Assembly (NCBI GenBank): GCA_033297075.1
Contig: MU858077.1
Span: 124,001 to 188,000, forward strand
DNA: 64,000 nt
Direction: 5' to 3'
Source of the DNA: Rhypophila decipiens
Lineage: Eukaryota > Ascomycota > Sordariomycetes > Sordariales > Naviculisporaceae
Below, one piece after another: positions 11,233-22,291 of the stretch. The notes under the pieces are model-generated. The model worked only from the letters and a program-made list of their open reading frames with translations, did not search any database and was not told the DNA's origin. The position numbers were made by a program, and so were the translations under genes. Every line of letters starts with the position of its first letter. The first letter of the stretch is position 1.

Positions 11233-11834
11233 ATTTAGTGGTGAGAGAGTCTCTCGCAGTCCCGGGCAAGCCAAAGGTGCTCGAATATGACGGACAGTTC
11301 CGCTGGGGTTGCGGGGTCCTGAAAAAGGTATTTCTGAGTTGAAGAAAGAACAATTTAAAAACCGGTGGTTGTGAATCAAATCAGTTTTAAAATAGTGTGA
11401 GTAATTCCATGTGTTTGTTGCATTATGGAAGATGCTGGATGATGTCGATTTGCTTAAAAGCCAGTGTGTATTGTTACGATGTCGTGCAGTATGTACTGTA
11501 CGTACTGTATGCTAAGCTCCGGAGAGCGCTGAGTCGAGTGCCCGAGCAGGGAATCGCCAAAACTGCTGTAGAATACCGGTATTTATGATATTACGGCGGC
11601 GTTGTGTTACCGTACGATACATGCAGCACAGTAATATCGCTCGACGACAATACCATCCAGCCGTCGTCACAAAATCATAAACCGCAACCTAGAATTGCTC
11701 CGGGATAGCATATCTACTTGGGATATGAGGACTGACTAGCTATATATCATCACCGTCTCAAGTCCGGGTAGCTTCTGCCTTCTTCCTCTCTATATCCGTA
11801 GAAACCAGACAATCTCCATCATCCAGGTGGTGAC
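11233..11834. other. Intergenic region between TTI2 and CCA1
   Basis: 600 bases upstream of TTI2 and downstream of CCA1, both on the minus strand. No coding or RNA feature is recognised. Confidence 0.5.
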
Positions 11835-13721
11835 CTATGGGATCTTGACACAAGCCCTAACCTCCTCCACAGCCCCCGAGACATCCTCAACCCCGGGATT
11901 CCTCAACTGCCAGGCCATAGCGATCTCAAGCGCCTCAGCCATCCACTTGCCGGGCTTCCCCCCCAGAGCGTCGCACAAGATCTTCCCATCCACAAGCCTC
12001 TTGATGCCGGGAGCATCCATGACATCCAGCTCAACCAGGTGATCCAGGAAGCCTTGCCACTCTCTCAAAACACTCTCCCTCGACGAGGCCCCCTTCGCTT
12101 CTGCGATATCAGCCAAGACGGCAAACAGAACCTGCAACCTCCAGTGCCCGCCCCTGGAATCCCATTGCCGAATCGCCATCCCAAAGCGATCCCTCTCCCT
12201 CTTCTTCTCGTCATCAGACAGCGCAATCCTCTTGAGCTCCACAATCGCCTGGCGATGACGATGCGAACTAGCAACCAGATCAAACAGCTTGTTGGGTGCC
12301 CTGAATCCCTCCCTCGCGACCTGCGCAGCCAGCGGAACCGCCAACTTGCCCTTCTTAACAGGCGGCTCGTCAGGAATCTGCTCCCACGGGACCAGCGCAG
12401 CAAGCGCCCAGGCGTAATATCTCGCCTCCTCACCCGTAACAAGCACCTTAAACATCGACCCGGCCGTCTTGCTCCTCTCCAGCCCATCCAGAGCCTCATA
12501 GACAGCCGACCACCTCCCCAAATCGGGCGTCATCATACCCTCCCTCGCCGGGTCGGTAAAGACAGTCGCATACAGATCCAGTTTATGGATTCTCCTCAGG
12601 GCGTCACACGCATTCTCATGTCTCAGCATCTTCTCCAGCTCAATGCCAATCCTCTCCCGACTAATCTTGACCCTCAACGCGCTCAGCACCCGTCCGTCCC
12701 CCATGACGCGCTCAGCGTCCTCGTCAATCCTGAACCCCAACCGGCTCGCAAACCTGACAAGCCTCAAGACCCTAAGCGGATCATCCATAAACGTCTGAAA
12801 GGGCTCCAGCGGCGTCCTGATCAACTTGCCCTCCAGATCCCCCACCCCGCCCGTAAAGTCCTCCACCTCCCCGGTGTTGAGGTTATAAAACAGCGCATTG
12901 ACAGTCGCATCTCGTCTCAGCGCATCTTCTTCAGCAGTCCCAAACTCCATCGTCGGGTTCCTGCTCTCCTGTGTATACGTCTCCTTGCGTAGGTTCACGA
13001 AATCCACATCCAGCCCAAACAACCTCACCGTAGTCGTCTCGAGGTGCTTGCTCTTTTCGGGGTTTTTAGCAATCTTGTGCAACCCCCCGATATCATCCTT
13101 CCCATTGATGCCGTGTTTTTGTCTCTGCGTTTCGTAGGCCGGGCCGAAGCAGAACTCTTGCAGCCGCAGGGCAAAGCTTTCGCCCGTCATGCAGTTGATT
13201 GCCGTGTCGATGTCATGGCTTGCAATGCCGAGGATCTTGTCGCGTACCCAGCCGCCTGCCCAGCGGAGGATGACGGGCTCGGGGAGCACCTTGTCCTCTG
13301 ACGACGAGGGCGCGTCATTGCCGTCGTCGGTTTGGCTTGTTGATGGGCTTGGGCCTGCGTCGATGGCTTTTGCGACGTCTAGGAGGAGATCTCGGAGCTG
13401 TTTCTCCTTTTCGGTGAGGGTTATGACTGGCAATTTTGTTGTGGATTGCGAAGACATTGCTAGTTTTGTTTTGGGGTGCAGTCTTGGTGGTGAGCTTGGA
13501 GATGGGGCGGCTGTTGAAGTTGGCAGGGTTGAAGGTGTTTTCTTTTTCTTTGCTGTGGGAGTCTGGGCAGCCTTCAGAAGGGAAGGTGCTGTAGACTGGC
13601 CTGGTGGTGTTGAGGATATTTTGCCGTACTTGCGCTTGCTCATAGAGACAAGAAGTGAGTGGTGTCTGAATTGGATCCCTCCCCGCCTGAATTCCTGTTG
13701 GATGATGCTGCGGATGATCAT
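11835..13721 (-). CDS. CCA1: tRNA nucleotidyltransferase (CCA-adding enzyme)
   Basis: An intronless 628-codon frame. The enzyme adds or repairs the 3' CCA of tRNAs. It is a class II nucleotidyltransferase: GGWVRD at residues 156-161, the metal-binding DID at 170-172, and EDALRRDATVNALFY downstream (motif B with the RRD turn), then DPLRVLRLVRFASRLGF. Three in-frame ATGs precede the domain: codons 1 (13721), 27 (13643) and 89 (13457). The first 26 residues are rich in Arg and hydrophobics with one acidic residue, like a mitochondrial presequence. Codon 27 starts a form with MSKRKYGK and AKKKKTP, which resemble nuclear signals. Yeast CCA1 is known to use several in-frame starts to supply mitochondria, cytosol and nucleus, and the same arrangement is inferred here. 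Confidence 0.95.
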   Translation of the reverse strand: MIIRSIIQQEFRRGGIQFRHHSLLVSMSKRKYGKISSTPPGQSTAPSLLKAAQTPTAKKKKTPSTLPTSTAAPSPSSPPRLHPKTKLAMSSQSTTKLPVITLTEKEKQLRDLLLDVAKAIDAGPSPSTSQTDDGNDAPSSSEDKVLPEPVILRWAGGWVRDKILGIASHDIDTAINCMTGESFALRLQEFCFGPAYETQRQKHGINGKDDIGGLHKIAKNPEKSKHLETTTVRLFGLDVDFVNLRKETYTQESRNPTMEFGTAEEDALRRDATVNALFYNLNTGEVEDFTGGVGDLEGKLIRTPLEPFQTFMDDPLRVLRLVRFASRLGFRIDEDAERVMGDGRVLSALRVKISRERIGIELEKMLRHENACDALRRIHKLDLYATVFTDPAREGMMTPDLGRWSAVYEALDGLERSKTAGSMFKVLVTGEEARYYAWALAALVPWEQIPDEPPVKKGKLAVPLAAQVAREGFRAPNKLFDLVASSHRHRQAIVELKRIALSDDEKKRERDRFGMAIRQWDSRGGHWRLQVLFAVLADIAEAKGASSRESVLREWQGFLDHLVELDVMDAPGIKRLVDGKILCDALGGKPGKWMAEALEIAMAWQLRNPGVEDVSGAVEEVRACVKIP

Positions 13722-14073
13722 GCGCCTGTTACGAGTTGAGTTGTGGGTTCCTAGATGCCCTGTACTCCCTTTTTATACGAGAGTTGAGAGTTGAACGTTT
13801 TGACTCTTTCGGTAAGACTGGACGGAGAGTGACCTGAGTGAGTCAGGGAGCCCAAAAAGCTAGGTTGATTTGAGCCGTGTTCGTGACCTAGGCCGGCGAG
13901 GATTTGATCTGAAGATAAAACATCGGCTATGTCGTCATTATCCTCCGGTTTCTATTCGGCGGGCTTGGTTGAGAATAAGACTAGAATAAATTGAGTTCGT
14001 TGGTGATGTGATTGTTTCCTTTCACTGAAACTTTGGGCATGTTGTTTTCATCCTGTCAGGTATAGTCTCAGAC

Positions 14074-14181
14074 CCTCAGACCAGTGTTGTACCCAGCCGG
14101 CATCAATGTATCCCCCCCCTGCCAACTGGCCTGCGGCCAATCAGAGGCGGGCATTGATTACAGCTGAACACTGGTCTGAGG
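14074..14181. repeat. Small element with perfect 15-bp inverted ends
   Basis: CCTCAGACCAGTGTT (14074-14088) is repeated in inverse orientation as AACACTGGTCTGAGG (14167-14181), enclosing 78 bases. It stands at the edge of the AT-rich island downstream of the start of CCA1. It resembles a miniature inverted-repeat element, but no clear target-site duplication is visible. Confidence 0.55.
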
Positions 14182-14199
14182 CAGTTTCGCACCAAACCA

Positions 14200-15344
14200 G
14201 CCACCCCTCTTCCATTTCTATCCTAACTTTAATACTATAAGCTATTCAAAGCCACATAACTTGGCTTATATAAGGCCAAAATAAGTGCACTTAGTATAAA
14301 AATAATCCTTAAGAAAAGGCGGTTTTAATGCATATTCTTTTATTAGTATATATTTTATAGTTATAAAGTTATTTATATAAGAAGTCTTTTATATAAGTTA
14401 AGAGGTTTTTCTTATATAGATTAGTGTAACGATCGTGACATACCACACCACTACGTAACATAGCCCAAAAGAGCAACTAGATTTGATTGGAAGATCCAAT
14501 CAAGTAAATGGTATGTATAGTACGTATGAGGGTGTATAGGGTGGTTGTTCCTTTATACGATCCTCACAGCATATATCTAAATAGGCTAGAATAACTAAAC
14601 TATCTAATTAAAAATTTAAGGATCTTGTAATGGGCTAAGGTAGTGTATTGCAACTAGCTAAGCGTTCACAACGAAAACGCGAAACTTGAAGGAGAAAGAA
14701 GAGACGAGAAAAGAGGTCTGATGGGCTTCGCCCATCCTATATACATGATGGTGTCAGTTTGATTAGAGAGGGATAGAAGGTTCTGGAGACTTCGACGCAC
14801 AGAGTGGGAATAGCTTCAACAAGGGTCGCTGGTGGGGCTCTGCCCTACCATTCTCGGTGCCACGGCCGAGGGTTGCCGAGGCCCTCACAGGGCCCAGCCC
14901 GTCACAGATCTAAATTAAATATAGAGAAGTAGAGAAAGAAATATAAAAGATTTCTATTAAATAAACTAAGTCTTTTAAACTAGTACTCTAATTATAATAT
15001 TATAGACTAGTTATTCTTTTATAATATAATCTAATCATTAAAAATAAGCTAAAATATTTAACGTATTAAAAATAAAGTTTCATTAATTAAAATATAATAA
15101 TTTAAATATAGTTAGTTATATATACGTTAACGTAACGTTATATTATTACTAATTATAATTATTTAATTAAGTTCTTTTAATATATACTCTTTATAGTACT
15201 CTCTATAATAATATAGTTATTTAAATTTAGGGGTTTTTATTAGTATTTAACTTTAGATTATTTTAGTAGAAAAATTAGAGTTTAGTAATATTTGTTTAAA
15301 TCTCTAACTAGTTCTTAGTTATTCTAATCTATTTAGGTATACAC
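14200..15344. repeat. AT-rich repeat island (RIP-like transposon relic)
   Basis: Composition shifts abruptly to runs of A and T with many TA steps and stop codons in all frames, apart from a GC-richer stretch near 14640-14910. That stretch ends in GCCCGTCACA at about 14906, which would suit the end of a longer LTR starting at TGTAAC 14425. No transposase or reverse transcriptase frame survives. In ascomycetes this texture is typical of repeats mutated by RIP; that reading is inference. Confidence 0.65.
14425..14521 (+). repeat. Copy A (partial) of a 130-bp LTR-like repeat
   Basis: Starts TGTAACGATCGTGACATACC and carries the hairpin ATTTGATTGGA-AGA-TCCAATCAAGT. It matches copy C (28325-28454, opposite strand) almost base for base as far as GGTATGTATAGT, then diverges. 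Confidence 0.8.
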
Positions 15345-15474
15345 TGTAACAACAGCGACATACCACACCACTGAGCCACAAACCCACAAAAGGGCACGAT
15401 TCTAGAACGGAAGAATCCGCTCTAGGATTGGTATGTATAGTGTATGTAACAGCCGTAATAGTACGATCGCGACA
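15345..15474 (+). repeat. Copy B of the 130-bp LTR-like repeat, with 5-bp target duplication
   Basis: Begins TGTAAC and ends GCGACA, exactly 130 bases, the same length as copy C. Both flanks carry TACAC, the 5-bp duplication expected of an LTR-type insertion. The first part and the tail (GTATGTAACAGCCGTAATAG) match copy C. The central hairpin has a different sequence, ATTCTAGAACGGA-AGAA-TCCGCTCTAGGAT, yet still pairs. Confidence 0.8.
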
Positions 15475-15871
15475 TACACCTAGTCCAAATACTAAGTGCG
15501 AGCAGGGGCAGCGAGGTTGTATATAGAGTGCAAATACAGTGCGTGCACTATAGGCTACCGGCCGCCTCCTAAGGGTAATAGCGTATACCGAACCCGCTCA
15601 GGTCAATTCGATTTAGACATTAAGATGGATACTAGTATGTGATTAAGTAAGATATAGTAGTCGGGAATGAAATTCTATTACACTTCTAAAGCTCAAGGCC
15701 AGACTCTACTGTGAACTCGGCCAAGTCCAATGGGCAACGAACCGTCGACGCTGGATCAACACAGTACTGTACACCGGTAACACCGGCGCTGGGTTCAAAA
15801 GCCCTCCTTACAAAAATACATGATATAATCCCCAGCCAAGGAAGGACATGGCCCGAGATCCCTCACTCCTG
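15475..15871. other. Spacer between repeat copy B and GEA
   Basis: About 400 bases of mixed composition downstream of the ARF-GEF stop. It should hold the GEA 3' UTR at its right end. Nothing else is recognised. Confidence 0.4.
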
Positions 15872-18800
15872 TTATTCAGCAGCTGCTTGTTGTTGTTGTT
15901 GCTGCTCCGGTGCAGCAGCGGCCTCTTCCTGCACCTCTTCTGCTGGCCCTTGGCCTTGTCCTTCCGGCACTACTGCCACCGGAGCAGGTTCTGCCTTGCT
16001 CGGTTCTTCCCTCGTGAGCGGCTCAAGCGCCAGACTATTCCTCAGATCCGGGAGGAATCGATCGATTCTCTTCCACGTCTCGCTCCAGAGCTCTTCTCCA
16101 GCTGGATTCTGGCTAGGCGGGACCAGGTACCCATTCGTCGACATGATGAGCAAGACGTTTTTCAGATTCTCTGGAACTGCCTCCTCCTGTAAAGATAGAT
16201 ATCACTGGTTAGTTTAACGGCACTCTCAAAGAATGCCAAGAAGGGCACAAGACTTACCAAGCTATCTCCCTGCCCACTATTCATCAACCGATCCATAATC
16301 TCGACAATCTTGAGCCAGAGATCCAGCATGCCGTCCCACTGTGACAACAATACCAGATACTGCAGAAACACCTTGCACAAGAGTGACGCCGCCTTGACTC
16401 TAGTCTCGCTCATTCCATCCCGATCAGTCGAAAAGATCTCGGGCTTCAGCAACGTCAAGATCAGCGGGAACAGGACTTCCCCAAAGATCGAAGTCCACTC
16501 CTGATGATCATCCGACGTCAGCTCGGGCGAGAGCAGCGACCTCTGAAGCGAAGGGAAGGCGAGATGGCGCACTTCGCGGCACGGGTTGGTGCACTGCTTC
16601 GTCAGCGCCCTAAAGACGGGCAGCCAGTAGGCCGACCATGCCTCGTTGCTCTCGAGGTGCGACTGCTTCATCAGGTGAGGGATGCGCGCCGTCATTCGAG
16701 ACAAGAGATTCAGAGCCTTGACGCCCCGGGCCACCACCGCGTTGTCACTTGGCTTGTCTTGCTTGGGAGGTCGAGGCTTCCGGCCTTGTCTCCTGTCGAT
16801 CTGCTGCTCAGCGACTGCTCCTATGCTCGCCATGGTGGCGAACTCGTTCAAAAGCGCAATGGCTGCTTCGTAATTGTCAGCCACGATGGCAGATGGAGAT
16901 GCCATGATCCCGGCCTCCAAAATCTCAAGAACCACTGGCGCAGCGTCTTGATTTCCTGCAAGGGTTTGCAGGATTACCCAAAAGTCGGGAGACGTCATGA
17001 TCTCGTTCCTGAGCGGACAGGGCTGCTCAATGCAGAGCTTCAGCCCTTTGAGCACCAGGCCAGATGCCTGCATCAACATGTCCTTGGGGAAGCTTGACAC
17101 TGTGTGGAGCAGAACGGGTACTCGCACATAGTCGTAATCCTGGGAGCCGGTTAGCTGCTTGATCAAGAAGGGGAGAGCAGAGTAGAACAAGAGACATACA
17201 TAGCTGGCGTGAAGCAAAGTAAACAAGTAAAACGTAGCCCGCTCAACAAGAATAGGATGGTACTGTCCGGCATTTCGCAGAATATTCTGAATGGCGACAA
17301 CAACCCGCTGAGTAAGTGCCTCGACGGTCCTCGCGTCCCTCAGAGCCAAGACGGTGCAGAATTCCAACACGTAGACAATCGAGGGCTCGTACACAGCGGC
17401 CGAATGCCTTGCCTTTTGGCCGTTTGCGGCCGCAGCTGGGGGCTCCGTCTTCACCGTGATGACCGCCGTGGAGCCATTGTCGTCTGGCATCGTCTCCAAC
17501 AAGGCGTCGACGAGAGCCTCGAGACTGTGCGGTGGCAGGAGCGAGATGTTGGCAAACACTTCGCCCATATGGCACTGCTTGACGCAGTCCACAGTACAAA
17601 GCGTGCTCTCCAGCTCTTCGTCCGAAGGCTCGGGCGGGTCATCGGCAGCATAGCTGGTGATGTATGAAGTAAAGGCGGAAAAGAAACCCGACTCTGCCTG
17701 CTTGGCGCCCCGGTCGATGACCTGACTCGGGTTTTGCAGAGGGATCTTGGGAAGAGGCAGCTTGTCAGCGTCAGCTGAAAAGAAAGCCGGTATTAAAGAG
17801 TTGACAAAGAGATTCAGCCATATGCGAATGATGTGCTTCCAGCTCTTCCGAATGACATGCTCGGATCCGGTCACGACGCGGAAGAGCACCAAGGTGGCCA
17901 ACTGCGGTCGCACATCCCTTCCGAACTTGACGGCCAGCTCGCTGACCATGACGCTGCCATCTCCGACTTGGACCTCGGTGTTGAGAGATGTGTTGGAGAG
18001 CGTCTCGCTGCTGAGCGTGGATATGTAGCTCAGCCGATAGATGATCTCGTCCAGAGCTTCCGAGTTTCCATACTTGGTCGCAATCCGCGCACATTCGTCA
18101 AAGCCAGTGATGACCCTTCCGTACACCGTATCGTCCGTGGCCGACATGAACACGAAGAAGAGGCACGAGACGATAGCGTTCCAAGTGGTGGCAAACATCT
18201 CGGCGTCGTAGATGTTGGTATCGCAGAGCACCAGCGAGCCGGCAGTCTCTGATTTGAGGAGAAGTTCTTTCCACGCATAATCAAAGGCATGTTGATTGTC
18301 GTGCTCGTCGGGGAGAATGATCTCGTTGGACTTGATGGAGTCATAAATGCTCTGCAGGTATTCAATAGCAAAGTTCGCCCCATTGTTCACTCCGCGGAGA
18401 TTTCGAGCGAAATCCTCAATCGTCATTCGTTTTTGTGTCTTGTAGTTCTTGTTATGCAAGTCTGTGTTCAACAAGATAATTGCATATGTGAGAATAAAGA
18501 CGGCATCTTTATCGGCCACGCCGTCGGGCACTTCGCTCTCGCAATATTTCTCCGAAAAGGACATGACGATTCTCTCAATCAGGGCCGACTCTCCAGGCAG
18601 GCGGAAGGTCTCCAGTAAAACACGGAGAGCCTCGTCCACCCGCTTGCCGTCAAAGTTGATCAAGTCCATGAAGGCGTTCAAGACTGCCTCGTTGCCCTTT
18701 TTGGATAGAAATTCGCCGAGCATCTTCTTGTTGACTCTTGAGGTCCCCTTGAGGAATTTGGCAACGCTGACAGGGTCGCCGGCATGCTCGATGATGCCGC

Positions 18801-20902
18801 TCTCCTGAAGATAGGCCAGGCCCCCCTTGGGATTCTCATTGAATTTGCTGGTGCCCTTAACAATCAGCTTCTTTCTCCTCCGCCGTTCCCTCAGAGTCTC
18901 CGGGCTGGGGTATCCTTCGTACTCGGGAGGCTGGTCCAACCTCTCGGCGATAAACTGGATGAAGCGGAGTAGAGCATCGAGACACAGGGGCGGGACACTC
19001 GTAGTGCTCCAGGTTGCCGAGTCTGGCAGGGCATTCCTTGACAACAGCCCAATCATGTCTTCACAAAGATCAGAGCGGTCCTCATCACAGTCGTAGTTGA
19101 CAAACAGCTCCACCATAAAGGATGGCATCCGTGCAAGGACACCAATGTTTTCCACCATGGCCTGCCTCGCGTCTGGTTTGCGTGTTCCGCCTTCCATGCC
19201 AAGCTTCTGGCGATCCTTGACAGGCACTGGAGTAGAACGTCCACTGCTGGCCTGGGAGGGCGGTGGCTTTATCAGCTTCGGTGCTTGCGGTATTCCAGAG
19301 TAAAGACTGGGGTCTATGCCAGGCTCCCGTGGAATCTCAACCGCTGGATGAAGACATGCCACTAGATAAGAAAGGTAGAGCTCCTGTTGAAGCTTCAGCA
19401 CGCCTCTGCACGTTGAAAGGAGGGTCCCCGCGACCACCAATGCTTCCTGCAAGACGGCCATGTTATCAGACCTGACCAGTTGAAACAGATGAGAGCAAAG
19501 CTGGTCTTCGGCTATCGTAGCAAGCACAGGGTGCCGAGCGATGGACGGCCCGGCGACTTCGAGGGCTACGTGAATGATGCGAAGGGCCATTACCCTCATC
19601 TGGTCTGGGTGCTTGCGGTCGTGAGGGTTCAAAAACCCAACGAGCACGCGGAAAAGTTCCCGGACGGACGGAAGAGACCAAGGACGGAGATCCACCGACT
19701 CGGAGCTGGCAGTGACCGAGCTTGCACTGCTTCCCGCATCGTCGTCAGCTGCAGAGCCCCCCTCGTGATCCTCTCCACCGCTGCTCGCCTTGTCTGAGCT
19801 CGAAGAAGACCTCGGGTCGGCTGGAGCCTGACCAGCCTCGGCAGTGCCAGCCGGCGTCGGCGTCGCGGGAATGTCGGTTCCATTCGCAGCCGGATCCAGC
19901 TTGACGTTGTCCATATGGCCGCTTGTCTGCTTGTCCAGAGCCTCGCTCTCCTCTCCAGCTTCCTCCTCAAGATGCTTGAGGTCTTCAAAGATAATCTGGC
20001 ACATGCGCACCATCGAGGCCTCAGCTGTCCGGCGGAGTACTTCGGAAAATCTCGATCTCGAGCAAATGGTCAAGCCGCGTCCCATCATGTTGCAGACGCT
20101 CTCGTCGCTGAGAATGTCGCCTCCTGGCCCCGAGAGCATGTCCTCCATAAGGTGCAAAATCAAGAGCAAAACCACCTCCTCTTGCGCCGGATCATCAATC
20201 TCAAACTGGCAGTGGGTAATGGCCCCGGACAACGAGCGCATGGCGAGCGCAAACTGGGGTGAAACGGGCGACATGAAGCCGTAGGCCAGGAACTTCTGGA
20301 TGGCTCGAAGAACAAGGATCGTGACCGGGGCGGCGATACCCTTGGCCTGGATAATCTGTAGGAACGGTTCGAGCAGGACGAGAGAGTCGAAGCTATGTAT
20401 ATCTGCATGAAATGTCAGCAAACTTGGGCCCTCGGCGCTCTCCAGCCTTGCTCAATTAGCTACCTCTGACACCCGTCAACTCCTGCCGAAGCCTCCCAAA
20501 TCCCGCTATCAGGGGATTGTCCTGTATACTCTTCCCCTTCTTTCCTCTTAGTCCCCACCGATTGGCAGCGAGCTCGCCGGCACCATCCAGACCAGGGTCA
20601 GCCGAGGTTGATTTGCGGTTTCGTCGTGGCCCAGGACTCGGGGGCAAAACCGGGCCACGATTCGGGCTCCCGCCAAGAATAGCTGCCACAGACAAATTGG
20701 GCGATCGAGCATGTTTGTGGAGTGCCGATGTGATCGATATGCATTCGGAGATAACCAAGGAGACCGGGTCGACGGCGACCGAAACAGGACGTCTCCTGTA
20801 CTGCATTCGTGGAGAGATGGGTATGCGGCGGTTGACCGACACCGAACCGGGCGATGCAAGGCCTAGGTCCATGGCTGGTACTGGCAGGGCATCACGCTTC
20901 AT
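15872..20902 (-). CDS. Golgi ARF guanine-nucleotide exchange factor, Gea/GBF1 type (Sec7 domain)
   Basis: Three exons (20464-20902, 16258-20402, 15872-16186) give an unbroken 1632-residue protein. Both introns have GT..AG ends with CTGAC or CTAAC branch signals. Gea/GBF1 proteins load GTP on ARF at the early Golgi to recruit COPI. The DCB/HUS-like N-terminal half has HLMEDMLSGPGGDILSDESV and CSRSRFSEVLRRTAEASM. The Sec7 domain spans about residues 664-850 (KGGLAYLQESGII to ILPDEHDN), with the catalytic Glu finger in FRLPGES near residue 750 and the DLHNKNYK turn. Long helical HDS regions follow, and the tail is Gln/Ala/Pro-rich. Upstream of the Sec7 domain is a poly-Ser linker. Size and domain order fit GEA1/GEA2 better than the late-Golgi Sec7 protein. 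Fungi usually have one Gea gene, so I give no number. Confidence 0.93.
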
Positions 20903-22291
20903 CCTGTAGGGAAAGGGTGTGTCGAAAAGGAGGACTGGCGCTCGGCTCTAGTTTCTGGATGCTGGCCGGGCGAGGCGCAAGCCGCTCCAAGACAGATCCG
21001 CTGTCAGTCGAACTTTGGAATCACGGCCGTAATGTCGCAACTGAACAGGCCGTTGTGCAGTGAGGGTTCGAAGATGGGAACTCCTTCCGCCGGGGCCAAG
21101 GACTCTGGATGTCGTAGAGACGAGGACGCGGAGGCTCAGATCAGGGGCGGGATGAAATGACAGCGCAACAAAAAGAGAATAACGGGGCAACGTTGGCAAA
21201 AGCACACGTAGCTATGTATGGGAACCGATGTATTACTGTGCTGTACAATTCCCCAACCGTACTTTTCTAGAAAAGAAACCAGAAGAAGAAGAAAATCAAG
21301 CCTCGGTTTGTTCGGGGTGAAGATTACAACAGATTCTAGACTCGCGCATTCTTTCCCTGCTGCCTCCTGATATGAACTTCTGGCCACTTGTATCCAATGT
21401 CTGGAGTTGGGGGAGCTACCTGGTATCCCGCTCTAGCGCCCCGTAGGTTGCCTGTCGGCTGTCACTGAATTGGTGGGGAAGACGCGGCTAACAAAATGGG
21501 GCGGTACGAATACGGAGAGACGGTACCGGTACAGTACATGTACAACGAGCCTCCTTGAGTTCGGCTCGAGGGGCCGCTTGATAGCAAGACCCCTGAATAA
21601 ACATCCCACGAGGCTCTCACTTCTCACTGTTCGAATATACGATATGGATTGAAAACAGACTCGTGCAAGTTGCAACAATATAATCGTCAATTCTTCATAT
21701 TCTTCATATAGTTTGTATTCTTCTGCAAAAGCAAGGTCCACGAACCATCCTCAATATCAATCCATATTTCAAAAATAGTACCATAGTCTAAAGAACCTCG
21801 AGAGCTTCAATTACAAAAGAAAGTTAGCTTCAACGAGCAAAACCTTAACTACAAGAACACGTCATGAAAGTCGTCACGAGGTTGACAGGACAGATTACCA
21901 GAAATAAAGTTTGCAGATCTCTGAAGGAAAAGGGTTGACACGATACGCAAAAACCATATAATCGTCAATATCCTACTAACAACTCCATATGCTCTTGATG
22001 ATGTACCTGTCATCTGTTATAACGGAAACCAAAAAAAGCCGTGAGAGAATATAACACAAAGGATCAAGAATGTAAAAAGGAAAGCAAAACACAGCTGCCC
22101 ATCCCTCCAAACGCCTTTGCCATGACCGTGGGCTCGAGATATCCTCAACCATACAGTACATAAATATTATCTTTCCTTTTTTGTCTTTCCTTTTCTGACA
22201 TGCGAATGCGTTTGTTATGAGCTTTGGCTCTGGACTGGCAATTCGTGAATATGAAACATGGCTCGAAGCCTCGTATCGTGCGGCCTGACCA
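20903..22291. other. Intergenic region between GEA and ANP1
   Basis: 1.4 kb upstream of GEA and downstream of ANP1. No gene, tRNA or repeat was recognised. Small frames near 21136-21741 show no motif. Confidence 0.5.

Noticed and set aside
12039..12992. 317-codon open frame on the plus strand
   Set aside because: Antisense to CCA1 inside its conserved domain; Pro/Arg/Leu-rich shadow frame without motif.
16504..17097. 197-codon and similar frames on the plus strand between 16.3 and 20.3 kb
   Set aside because: All are antisense to the single large GEA exon.
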